This document shows, in pieces, positions 26,073 to 34,822 of a stretch of 64,000 nucleotides of DNA (the stretch's first letter is position 1; each line of letters opens with the position of its first letter). A program made the position numbers and the translations under genes. This DNA comes from Allosediminivita pacifica (lineage in GTDB: Bacteria; Pseudomonadota; Alphaproteobacteria; Rhodobacterales; Rhodobacteraceae): assembly GCF_003054175.1 (NCBI RefSeq), contig NZ_QBKN01000012.1, positions 62,001 to 126,000 on the forward strand, written 5' to 3'. The notes beneath the pieces were generated by a model, which had not been told where the DNA came from, made no database searches, and was given only the letters and a program-made list of their open reading frames with translations.

Positions 26073-29000
26073 CTTCTTGGGTCTTGCCTTTCATTTCGAT
26101 CGTGCAGAGGAGCCCTTCTGGACGGAAGTCCATGGTGACCGCTGCGTGCAATTGGCGTTCGAGCAGCGTTCCGATCAGGAACGAGCCGAAGCCGGTGTGA
26201 TCCGGCGTCTCGACACGAGGACCGTCGCATTCGGTCCAGACCATCTTGTCGATTTTTCCGTCCCGCTCGGTCACGTCGAGAATGACCCGGCCCTCGTCCG
26301 AGGAGAAGGCGCCGTGCTTGGCGGCGTTCGTCGAGAGCTCGTGCAGGGCGAGGCCGAGGGACATGGCCTCGGAGGGCGAGAGCTCGATCCCGGGGCCGCG
26401 GTAGGTGAAGCGGCCCTGGTCCTGACCGACGAAGGGAGAGGTCTCGGCGATGGCAAGATCACGCAGGTCGTAGCCGACCCAGTCGCCCGCCGTGAGGACC
26501 TCGTGGGTGCGTGCGATGGCCGAGAGGCGGCTCATCAGCCGGGTGACCATCTCCTTCTTGTCGGGCGCGGTGCGGCCGGTGAAGCGGGTGATCGACTGCA
26601 CCACTGCGAGCGTGTTCTTCACGCGGTGCTCGAGTTCGGCCAGGAGCACGTCCTTGCGTTCCTCGGCCATGGCGCGTTCGGTGACGTCGACGGCCGAGGC
26701 GACGATTTCGGTCACGCGGCCGGTTTCGTCCACGGCCGGCGTCAGCTGGAAGTCGATGAGGATACGGGTGTCCCCCTCGGTGCGCACACTCACGTCGTAG
26801 CGCAATGTCTCGCCCACGGCGGCGCGGCGGACAGCGTCCCTGAGGCGGTCCTGTGACCCCGTGTTGAACGACCACCAGTAGGTGTCCCAGAATTTCCGCC
26901 CGACCACGTCTTCGCGGGTCACCCCGCCGCGGCGCAGGGCCGTTGCATTGGCTTCGAGCAGCGTGCCGTCCGGCGATACGAGCCCGACGAAGGCAAAGAG
27001 ACCGTCTAGCAGTTTCTGCAGTCGGCGGGCGGCGGCGCGGGCTTCCTTGCGGGCCTCGACCTGGGGGGTGATGTCGAGGTTGAAGGTCATGGTGCCTGCG
27101 ACTGTGCCGGCGGTATTGTACCAGGGCTGGATGATCTGCTGGTAGTAGCGGGTGGTGATGCCTTCCTGCGCGCCACGGTAGACGGAGGCCTGGAGTTCTT
27201 CGGAGACATAGGGCTGCCCCGTCGCGAAGACCTGGTCGAACCTCTCGAAGATGCCCTGGCCTTCGATCTCGGGGATGGCCTCGCGCAGGGGCAGACCGAG
27301 CAGTTCGCGGTGGCCGAGAACCGCGTCGTGGCGCGGGTTGGAGTAGATGAAGCGCTGTTCGGGGCCCTCGAAGATCGCGATGGCAGCGGGGGCCTGGTCG
27401 AAGAGACGGCGCAGCCGCTCCTCGCTTTCGCGCAGGTCTTCGGCGAGGGCGGTTTCGCGCGAGATATCCCGCACTGCAGCGCCGACGGCGAAGACATTGC
27501 CCTCGGTGACGACTGGGAAGAAGTCGCAGATGTAGTTGCTGCGCTCTCCGGTCGTCGCGCCGCCGGGGCCGCGCACTTCGATCCCGTAGCTTGGCTCGCC
27601 CGTCTCGAAGACCCGGCGGATGTGCGGGCGGACTTCGGCGGCCATTTCAGGCATGACCTGCTGGAGAGTCCGGCCGGCGTGCTGGTCGGCGGGCAGATCG
27701 TTGATGTCCGCGAGCTTGGGGTTCGTGCGGATCCAGCGTTCCTCGCGGTCGACGAGCGCGAGACCGATGGGGATGCCGTCGTAGATGGCCTGGATCTCGT
27801 TGCGGTTGCGAACGAGGTTGGTGATGTCGAAGGCAAAGCTCATGACACCGCCGACCGACCCGGTGGCCGTGAACCATGGCTGAAGCTCGATGTGGCGGTA
27901 TTCGAACGGCGCCTCCGGCCGGCGGTTGATGTCGTTGCGGATCTCGGGGAGCACCACCGGTTTCGCGGTGGTGTAGACCTCTTCGAAGCCCTTGTAGATA
28001 TCGCCCTCGGTGATGCCGGGATAGGCCTCGGCCAGGGGGCGGCCCGTGAGCACGCGTTCGCCCGTGACGGCCTTGGCGGCGGCGTTCAGGTAGGTGTTGC
28101 GATGCTCGGGGCCTTCGAAGACGCCGATCTGCGCAGGCACGGCGTCGAAGAGGCGCTGGAGCTGCGCCTGGCTTTCCAGTGCCTCACTTTCGAGGCGGTA
28201 TTCGCGGGTGACATCGCGCACGCTGATACCGACCGCGAAGATGCTGCCCTCTGCCTTGAGGGGGAAGAAGTCGCAGAGATGGTTGCGGGGCGTGCCGGGT
28301 TCGACGGCGCTTTCGGCGGAGATGCGGATGCTGGTGCGCGCCGTACCGTCGTCGAGGACGTCGCGGACGTGCGGGACCAGGCTGGCCCCGAAGTCGGGCA
28401 TCAGTTCTTCGGCGGGGCGGCCGATATGGGCCTCGGGTGCGTGGCCGGAAAACTCGGCCATGGCGTGGTTGACGCGAATCCAGCGCATGTCGGGATCGAT
28501 CAGGCTGAGCCCGATGGGGATACCGTCGTAGACTGCGCCGAGCTCGATGTTCTGGGTTTCGAGCTGGCCGGCGTAGACCTTCAGTTCGCGCTCGCTGCGC
28601 TTGCGCTCGGTTACGTCGACGAAGGCGATGACGACGCCGTCGATGCGGTTGTCGATGGTCCGGTAGGGACGGACGTAGGCCTGGAAGGTCTCGTCGGTGT
28701 CCTTGATGTGCAACTCGCGCTCGAGCGGCTGGAGCGTCCGGCGTACCTGCTCGGCGTCCTGTGCGAGCTGGGGATAGTCCACGTGGGCGGCGAGTTCGTG
28801 GATCGGGCGGCCGATGTCGCGTTCCTGGATGCCGAAGAGCCGCGACAGCGCCGGGGTGAAGAGCCGGACGCAATCGACGGTATCGAGGAACAGGGTCGCG
28901 ATCTCGGTCGCTTCGAGCAGGTTCTTGAGGTCGCTGTTGGCGCGGACGAGTTGGCGATTGTTCTCGGAGAGCTCCGCGTTGATGGTCTCGAGCTCTTCGT

Positions 29001-31080
29001 TGATCGACTGGAGTTCCTCGCGCGAGGTTTCGAGTTCCTCGTTTGAGCTTTGCAGTTCCTCGTTCATCGAGAGGAGTTCTTCGTTGGTGCTGCGCAGTTC
29101 CTGTTCTGCGCCCTCGAATTCGCGCTGGACGGCATCGAGCCGCTTGCGGGTGAGCGCCAGTTCCCTCTCGCTGCGTTCCGCGCGGCCGTCGCCGGGATCT
29201 GTTTCGCCGAGTTCGCCGGACCGGACCTCGGCGAGCGACAGAAGGATAAGCTCCTGGTCGGTGTCGAAGGGGATCGCTGAGACGTCGAAGAGATGCCGCG
29301 TGCCGTCCAGTTCGACAACGATATCCGTGGCGTGGGCGGAGGCGCCCGTTTCGCGCGCTTCGGCGAGGACGGAATGGGCGGGCAGGCGCAGTTCGGGGGT
29401 CAGCAGGTCGTCGACGCTTGTGCCCACTGCCCCGCGCGAGGGCCGCACGAAGCGGGTCATCGACTCCGAAAGGTAGAGCACACTGTTGTCGCGGTTGATG
29501 GTGGCGAAGGGGGGCGCGAGCCGCTGCAGGAAGAGTTGCTCGGTCTGTGTCTCGAGCGTGTCGACCCTGGAGGGGCCGGCCGGCGCGACCTGTCCGGGGG
29601 CGATCGGCGTCGCCGGCGGTGGGCGCCGGGCCGAGCCGCTGACCGCGGAATAGCTGGCGCTGCGGGTGTCGTCGCGCTGGAAGAGGCGTGCCGAGCGGTC
29701 GAGGGTCCGGAAGAGGTTCTCGTTCTTGCCGAGGGTCTCGGAGGGGCCGAGAAAGAGGAAGCCGCCGGGATTGAGCGCGTAGTGGAAGCGGGGCACGAGC
29801 TGTCCCTGGCTGCCCGCGTCAAGGTAGATCATCACGTTGCGGCAGGAGATCAGGTCGAGCCGGGAGAAGGGCGGGTCCTGCAGGAGGTTCTGCGGGGCGA
29901 AGACGCACATCTCCCGCAGGCGGGACACGATTTGCCAGTGATCGTTCTCGTGCACGAAGAAGCGGTCGAGCCTTTCCTGGCTGACGCCTTCGATGGAGGT
30001 GGCAGAGAAGCGTCCACTGCGGGCGCTGCGGAGCGCGTCGAGGTCGATGTCGGTGCCGAAGAGCTTCCAGGGCCTGCGGTCGTCGCGTTCCTCCATCAAC
30101 TCGGCCACCAGGATGGCGAGGCTGTAGACCTCTTCCCCGGTCGCGCAGCCCGGGACCCAGATCCTGAAGCTCTCCTGGTCCTTGTCAAAGAGCTTGGTGA
30201 GCGCCCGGGTCTGCAGCGTGGCAAAGGCCTCGGGGTCGCGGAAGAACTCGGTGACGCTGATCAGGAAGTCGTTGGCCAGAAGGTCGCGTTCGTCGGGATG
30301 ATGTTCGAGGTGAATCAGGTAGTCCTCGACTGAAGACTTGCGCAGCAGAGCCATGCGTCGGGCGATGCGCCGGACGAGGGTGCCGGGCTTGTATCCGGAA
30401 AAGGAGGCGCGGTTGCCGTCCTCGAGCTTGCCCAGGACGCTGTCGAGATGGGCCGAGACGGTGTCGAGCAGGCCCTGACGGCTTTCGCTTTCGAGGGACA
30501 TTCGATGGTCGAGGATCTCGAGGATGCGCCGGGGCATGTCGGAAGGACGCAGGACCATGTCGACAAGACCGGTGGCCGAGGCATTCTCGGGCATGGCCGC
30601 GAACCGGGCGCTGGTGCTTTCCTGCACGATGGCAAAGCCGCCGTGGGACTTGATCGAGCGGACGCCGGTCGTGCCGTCGGACCCCGTTCCCGAGAGAACC
30701 ACGGCGAAGGCGTTGCGCCCGTACTGTTCGGCAAGCGAGGTGAAGAAGCGGTCGATTGGCGTCCTGACGCCAAGTTCGGGGGCGTGATCGACCAGGCGGA
30801 AGCGCCCCTGCGAGATCTCGAGAAAGCTGCCGGGTGGAATGACGAAGATGTGGTCGGCGGCGACCTGATCCCCGTCTTCGATCCGGCGCACCGGCAGGGC
30901 GGCATGGGCGCCGAGAAGCTTCGCCATGAGAGAGGGCTGATCCGCGGCGAGGTGCTGCACGATGACGTAGCAAAGGCCCGAGTCGGCGGGGATCGCCTGC
31001 ACGAAGCCTTGCAGCGCCTCCAGCCCGCCGGCTGAAGCTCCGATGCCGACAACAGCTGGACCGTCCGTCATGTTCAACAT
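26062..31080 (-). CDS. CheB-CheR-PAS-HWE hybrid histidine kinase
   Basis: About 1672 residues. Domains in order: CheB methylesterase (residues 1-190, catalytic Ser16, His43 and Asp135 all present); CheR methyltransferase (about 200-480, with WVPGCATGEEVYSL and SCRNVMIYLD); a coiled coil of repeated NEEL units (about 640-740); four to five PAS domains; and a C-terminal HWE kinase with the phospho-acceptor in LEHRVKNTLA, the N box LALHELSTNAAKHG and the WTE motif. No membrane segment is seen, so it is cytoplasmic. The start is at the first of two nearby ATGs (31080, 31071), and neither has an ideal ribosome site. The input signal is unknown. Confidence 0.88.
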   Translation of the reverse strand: MLNMTDGPAVVGIGASAGGLEALQGFVQAIPADSGLCYVIVQHLAADQPSLMAKLLGAHAALPVRRIEDGDQVAADHIFVIPPGSFLEISQGRFRLVDHAPELGVRTPIDRFFTSLAEQYGRNAFAVVLSGTGSDGTTGVRSIKSHGGFAIVQESTSARFAAMPENASATGLVDMVLRPSDMPRRILEILDHRMSLESESRQGLLDTVSAHLDSVLGKLEDGNRASFSGYKPGTLVRRIARRMALLRKSSVEDYLIHLEHHPDERDLLANDFLISVTEFFRDPEAFATLQTRALTKLFDKDQESFRIWVPGCATGEEVYSLAILVAELMEERDDRRPWKLFGTDIDLDALRSARSGRFSATSIEGVSQERLDRFFVHENDHWQIVSRLREMCVFAPQNLLQDPPFSRLDLISCRNVMIYLDAGSQGQLVPRFHYALNPGGFLFLGPSETLGKNENLFRTLDRSARLFQRDDTRSASYSAVSGSARRPPPATPIAPGQVAPAGPSRVDTLETQTEQLFLQRLAPPFATINRDNSVLYLSESMTRFVRPSRGAVGTSVDDLLTPELRLPAHSVLAEARETGASAHATDIVVELDGTRHLFDVSAIPFDTDQELILLSLAEVRSGELGETDPGDGRAERSERELALTRKRLDAVQREFEGAEQELRSTNEELLSMNEELQSSNEELETSREELQSINEELETINAELSENNRQLVRANSDLKNLLEATEIATLFLDTVDCVRLFTPALSRLFGIQERDIGRPIHELAAHVDYPQLAQDAEQVRRTLQPLERELHIKDTDETFQAYVRPYRTIDNRIDGVVIAFVDVTERKRSERELKVYAGQLETQNIELGAVYDGIPIGLSLIDPDMRWIRVNHAMAEFSGHAPEAHIGRPAEELMPDFGASLVPHVRDVLDDGTARTSIRISAESAVEPGTPRNHLCDFFPLKAEGSIFAVGISVRDVTREYRLESEALESQAQLQRLFDAVPAQIGVFEGPEHRNTYLNAAAKAVTGERVLTGRPLAEAYPGITEGDIYKGFEEVYTTAKPVVLPEIRNDINRRPEAPFEYRHIELQPWFTATGSVGGVMSFAFDITNLVRNRNEIQAIYDGIPIGLALVDREERWIRTNPKLADINDLPADQHAGRTLQQVMPEMAAEVRPHIRRVFETGEPSYGIEVRGPGGATTGERSNYICDFFPVVTEGNVFAVGAAVRDISRETALAEDLRESEERLRRLFDQAPAAIAIFEGPEQRFIYSNPRHDAVLGHRELLGLPLREAIPEIEGQGIFERFDQVFATGQPYVSEELQASVYRGAQEGITTRYYQQIIQPWYNTAGTVAGTMTFNLDITPQVEARKEARAAARRLQKLLDGLFAFVGLVSPDGTLLEANATALRRGGVTREDVVGRKFWDTYWWSFNTGSQDRLRDAVRRAAVGETLRYDVSVRTEGDTRILIDFQLTPAVDETGRVTEIVASAVDVTERAMAEERKDVLLAELEHRVKNTLAVVQSITRFTGRTAPDKKEMVTRLMSRLSAIARTHEVLTAGDWVGYDLRDLAIAETSPFVGQDQGRFTYRGPGIELSPSEAMSLGLALHELSTNAAKHGAFSSDEGRVILDVTERDGKIDKMVWTECDGPRVETPDHTGFGSFLIGTLLERQLHAAVTMDFRPEGLLCTIEMKGKTQEDER

Positions 31081-31347
31081 GCCCCCCAGGATCAAACAGA
31101 CATTGCATCTTTCGCGGCGTCTCACAACAGCGCGCTGAGGTGTCGTGTGCCGGCCGCGGACCGGGCGGCCGGGCGGTACGTGGGGCAATGCGGCGGAAAC
31201 GGGCAGCTGACGTAATGTCGCCTTGCGCGTCGATCGGTGGCGGCGCGCGACGAACGCTCGCAGCTTGAAAATCCCCCTCGGCGGCCTAGGATCATAGTTC
31301 ATGATGCATAGTGCCGAACTCGCCGGCGTATCGAGGAAATCCGGAAG

Positions 31348-32487
31348 TTGAACAGCGGGGGTCAGCCCATCAAAGTTTCGCCATCACGTCCATCCGCGCG
31401 CCCCTATGGCAGGCTCGCCGTCCTCGGGGCGGGCGCCTGGGGCACAGCCCTTGCCATCGTGCTGGCCCGCAACGGGCGCGAAGTGGCGCTCTGGGCCCGG
31501 CGCGAGGCGCTTGCGCAGCAGATCAACGAGACGCGCGAAAACCACGACTATCTTCCCGGCATCGCCATACCCGACAGGCTGACGGCCTCGGCGGATCTCG
31601 AGACGGTTCTTTCCGGGGTGGAGGCACTTCTGATCGTCACGCCGTCGTCGTCCCTGCGAGAAATGTGCGCCGCCATCGCGCCGCATGTGCCGGCGGGCAT
31701 TCCCATCGCGCTGGGCTGCAAGGGCGTCGAGCGCACCACGGGGCTGCTGCTTTCCGAGGTGGTGGCCGAGGAGCTGAAGGGCCACCAGGTGGGCGCCGTG
31801 TCGGGGCCGACCTTCGCGCGCGAGACGGCGTTGGAGCACCCGACGGCGGCGACCGTGGCCTTTCCCTTTAGCTACAAGGACCGGCTCGAACCCGAAAAGA
31901 GCCCCGCCGCGCGGCTGGCGGTCTCGCTTTCGGGCGGCGGCTTCCGGCCCTACGTCTCGGACGACATCGTGGGGGTCGAGGTCGGCGGCGCGGTCAAGAA
32001 CGTGATCGCCATCGCCTGCGGGATGATGTCGGGCGCGGGCTTTGCCGAGAACACGCGCGCGGCGCTGATCACGCGCGGCATCGACGAGATGAAGCGGCTG
32101 GCGCAGGCGCTGGGCGGACGGCGCGAAACCGTGACGGGCCTTTCGGGCGCGGGCGACCTGACGCTGACCTGTTCGTCGACCACCTCGCGCAACATGTCGC
32201 TGGGCTACCAGCTGGGGCAGGGGATCGCGCGCGACGACTGCTTCGACGGCAAGCCTGTCGTGGTCGAGGGCGAAGTCAACGCCGTGTCGGTCTGCGACCT
32301 GGCCCACCGCATCCGTGTTCCCATGCCGATCTGCGAGACGGTGAATGCCGTCCTGCACCATGGCGCCGACCTGCAGGAGAGCTTTTCTGCTCTCTGGGCG
32401 CGCCCGCTCGAGTCCGAGCCGCAGACGCTCGATCTGTCGCTCGAGCATCCCTCACCTGACCTGCCGCTGCCATTCGGAGCTGACTGA
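31348..32487 (+). CDS. gpsA: Glycerol-3-phosphate dehydrogenase (NAD(P)+)
   Basis: Reduces dihydroxyacetone phosphate to sn-glycerol 3-phosphate. The 379-residue protein has the dinucleotide motif LGAGAWGTALA near residue 25, the SGPTFARE block, the catalytic lysine in GGAVKNVIAIACG and the GLSGAGDLTLTC motif, all standard for GpsA. It is slightly longer than usual at both ends. TTG 31348 is preceded by GAGGAAA at eight bases. It is followed three bases later by ggpP, so its product probably supplies the acceptor for glucosylglycerol synthesis and may be a dedicated copy. Confidence 0.9.
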   Translation: MNSGGQPIKVSPSRPSARPYGRLAVLGAGAWGTALAIVLARNGREVALWARREALAQQINETRENHDYLPGIAIPDRLTASADLETVLSGVEALLIVTPSSSLREMCAAIAPHVPAGIPIALGCKGVERTTGLLLSEVVAEELKGHQVGAVSGPTFARETALEHPTAATVAFPFSYKDRLEPEKSPAARLAVSLSGGGFRPYVSDDIVGVEVGGAVKNVIAIACGMMSGAGFAENTRAALITRGIDEMKRLAQALGGRRETVTGLSGAGDLTLTCSSTTSRNMSLGYQLGQGIARDDCFDGKPVVVEGEVNAVSVCDLAHRIRVPMPICETVNAVLHHGADLQESFSALWARPLESEPQTLDLSLEHPSPDLPLPFGAD

Positions 32488-32489
32488 GA

Positions 32490-33272
32490 ATGAACGTTCA
32501 CGCATCCCCCCGCCCGGCCATGGCCGAGCGGCGCATGACGCTTGCCACCGACCTGGACGGAACCTTCCTCGGAGGGACCGACGCCGACAGGAAGCGTCTT
32601 TACGACTGGATCGAGGAGAACCGCGACAGCGTGGGCCTCGTCTTCGTCACCGGGCGTGATCCCGAATTCATCATGCAGATGTGCCGGGACCGGCATCTGC
32701 CTTGGCCGGAATACGTGGTGGGCGACGTGGGCACGACCATCGCCGAGGTTGAGCCGGACGGCTCCATCGCGCCGATCGAGCCGCTGGAAGAGGACATCTC
32801 GCATCGCTGGAGCGGCAAGGGCGGCGTCGTGCGTGCGGCGCTCGAGGGGCACCCGGGTCTGAAACTGCAGCCGACGGAGTTCCGCTACCGGGTGAGCTAT
32901 GACCTGTTCCCCGACGATTTCGATCCCTCTGCCAAGGAAAAGGTGGACGAGCTGGGCCTCGACTGGCTGATCTCGGACAACAAGTATTTCGACGTGCTGC
33001 CGAAGGGGGTGTCCAAGGGGCCCTCGCTGAAGCGGCTGATCGCGCATCTGGGAATTCCGGAAAAGCGCGTGCTCGCCGCAGGCGACACGATGAACGATTT
33101 TTCCATGCTTGCCTCGGGGCTTCAGGCCGTCGCGGTGGGGAACTCGGAACAACCGCTTGTTTCAGCGCTTGAGGGTAAGGACTCCGTCTACCACGCGAGC
33201 GCCTTCGGCGCGGCCGGCATCCTCGAGGCGATCGACGCCTTTGACCTTCACGATATCCCGAAAGGAGACTGA
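32490..33272 (+). CDS. ggpP: HAD phosphatase, probable glucosylglycerol-phosphate phosphatase
   Basis: A 260-residue HAD hydrolase of the sucrose-phosphatase (S6PP/Cof) type. Motif I is TDLDGTFLGG (nucleophile Asp21, acid Asp23), motif II VTGRDP, motif III lysine in KGPSLKRL and motif IV AGDTMNDFSM. Lying between gpsA and ggpS, it should remove phosphate from glucosylglycerol 3-phosphate. In Pseudomonas-type GgpPS this activity is the N-terminal half of a fused protein; here it is separate. An internal ATG at 32520 is an alternative start. Confidence 0.82.
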   Translation: MNVHASPRPAMAERRMTLATDLDGTFLGGTDADRKRLYDWIEENRDSVGLVFVTGRDPEFIMQMCRDRHLPWPEYVVGDVGTTIAEVEPDGSIAPIEPLEEDISHRWSGKGGVVRAALEGHPGLKLQPTEFRYRVSYDLFPDDFDPSAKEKVDELGLDWLISDNKYFDVLPKGVSKGPSLKRLIAHLGIPEKRVLAAGDTMNDFSMLASGLQAVAVGNSEQPLVSALEGKDSVYHASAFGAAGILEAIDAFDLHDIPKGD

Positions 33273-33273
33273 C

Positions 33274-34788
33274 ATGTCTTCAAACCTCGTCATCGTCTAT
33301 CACCGCCAGCCCTACGAAGAGGTCGAGGTCGACGGAAAGATCGAGTACCGGGAGAACAAGAGCCCCAACGGCATCGTCCCCACGCTCAAGAGCTTTTTCG
33401 GCCGTTTCGAGAAGGGCGCCTGGGTCGCCTGGAAAGAGGCCGAGGACCCCGCGAACCCCGAGTTCGAACGTGTCATCGAGATCGAGGACCAGTACGGGCG
33501 CTACAACGTCTCGCGCCTGCCGCTGACCAAGGAGCAGGTGAGCAGCTTCTACCACATCTCGTCGAAAGAAGCCTTCTGGCCGATCCTTCACGGCTTCAAG
33601 GAACGCTACAACTACGACCCCGTGGACTGGCCGACCTTCCGGGAAGTGAACTGGAACTTCGCCGAGGCGGCGGCGGCTGAGGCGGCGGAAGGCGCCGTGG
33701 TCTGGGTGCACGACTACAACCTGTGGCTTGTCCCGGGATACCTGCGCCGGCTGCGTCCGGACGTGAAGATCAGTTTCTTCCACCACACACCGTTCCCCAG
33801 CGCGGACATGTTCAACGTGCTGCCGTGGCGCAAGGAGATCCTCGAGAGCCTGCTGGCCTGCGACGTGGTGGGCTTCCACATCCCGCGCTACGTGAACAAC
33901 TTCGTGTCGGCGGCGCGGTCGCTGCTCGAGGTCGAGGTGGAGAAGCGCGAGAAGGTGAGCCCCGATCTCGCTTCGCAGATCTCGGCCCTGTCCGAGCAGA
34001 GCGTGGCGACGGAGCTGGCCTACGAGGGGCGCAAGATCTACCTTCAGGCGAGTCCGGTGGGCGTCGACGTGGACTATATCGAGAAGGTCGCGGCGACGGA
34101 GGAAACCGCCACGCGTGCCAAGGAGATCAAGGAGGAGCTGGGCGATGCGCAGCTTGTCCTGTCGGTTGGCCGGACGGACTACACCAAGGGCGGTGCGGCG
34201 CAGCTGCAGAGCTTCGAGCGGCTGCTGGAAAGCCATCCCAAGCTGGTGGGCAAGGTGCGGCTGCTGCACGTTTCGGTCGCGGCGAACCGCAACATGGTGG
34301 CCTACGAGGAAATCCAGAACGACCTTGAACAAGTGGCGGGCAAGATCAATGGGCGGTTTGGCAGTCTCGATTGGCAGCCCATCGCGCTCGTGTCCCGCGC
34401 GATCCCCTTTACCGAGCTGGTGGCCTATTACCACGCCGCCGACGTGGCGTGGATCACGCCGCTGGCCGACGGGATGAACCTTGTCTGCAAGGAATACTGC
34501 GCGGCGCGCACCGATGGCGACGGGGTGCTGGTCCTGTCCGAATTCGCGGGCGCGGTCGTAGAGCTGGAATCCGCGGTCATCACCAACCCCTTCTCGCACC
34601 GGTCCATGGACAGCGCGATCCTGCACGCGCTGGGCATGGAGGAAGAGGAGCGCCGCACCCGGATGGAGGCCATGCGCCGCATGGTGCGCAAGCATGACAT
34701 CCGCTTCTGGGCCGAAGACCAGATGAAGGCGCTGGGCGACTGGGAAAAGACCGGCGACGCCGCCAAGGAGCCGGCGACCGCCGATTGA
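33274..34788 (+). CDS. ggpS: Glucosylglycerol-phosphate synthase (GT20)
   Basis: Transfers glucose from ADP-glucose to glycerol 3-phosphate, making glucosylglycerol phosphate, the precursor of a compatible solute. The 504-residue GT20 protein has WVHDYNLWLVPGYLR, FFHHTPFPSADMFNVLPWR, LSVGRTDYTKG and TPLADGMNLVCKEY, the conserved blocks of the trehalose-phosphate/glucosylglycerol-phosphate synthase family. AAAGGAGA precedes the ATG, two bases after the ggpP stop. The upstream gpsA points to glycerol 3-phosphate rather than glucose 6-phosphate as acceptor. Confidence 0.87.
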   Translation: MSSNLVIVYHRQPYEEVEVDGKIEYRENKSPNGIVPTLKSFFGRFEKGAWVAWKEAEDPANPEFERVIEIEDQYGRYNVSRLPLTKEQVSSFYHISSKEAFWPILHGFKERYNYDPVDWPTFREVNWNFAEAAAAEAAEGAVVWVHDYNLWLVPGYLRRLRPDVKISFFHHTPFPSADMFNVLPWRKEILESLLACDVVGFHIPRYVNNFVSAARSLLEVEVEKREKVSPDLASQISALSEQSVATELAYEGRKIYLQASPVGVDVDYIEKVAATEETATRAKEIKEELGDAQLVLSVGRTDYTKGGAAQLQSFERLLESHPKLVGKVRLLHVSVAANRNMVAYEEIQNDLEQVAGKINGRFGSLDWQPIALVSRAIPFTELVAYYHAADVAWITPLADGMNLVCKEYCAARTDGDGVLVLSEFAGAVVELESAVITNPFSHRSMDSAILHALGMEEEERRTRMEAMRRMVRKHDIRFWAEDQMKALGDWEKTGDAAKEPATAD

Positions 34789-34794
34789 AGCTGT

Positions 34795-34822
34795 TCTGCC
34801 GGGCTACCAGAGCCCCGGCAGA
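34795..34822. terminator. Hairpin between convergent ggpS and TRAP permease genes
   Basis: The nine-base stem TCTGCCGGG / CCCGGCAGA brackets the last codons of the leftward TRAP permease gene, six bases after the ggpS stop. It can fold in either direction and probably ends one or both transcripts. There is no clear T tract. Confidence 0.5.

Noticed and set aside
27310-29046. A 578-codon plus-strand frame inside the HWE kinase
   Set aside because: Composition mirrors the antisense of PAS domains, there is no ribosome site, and the kinase frame is intact across the whole region.
31081-31347. Search for an EcfG (GGAAC-N16-GTT) stress promoter near the HWE kinase and glucosylglycerol operon
   Set aside because: No GGAAC motif with the right spacing was found on either strand of the 267-base divergent gap, and no other feature is evident there.
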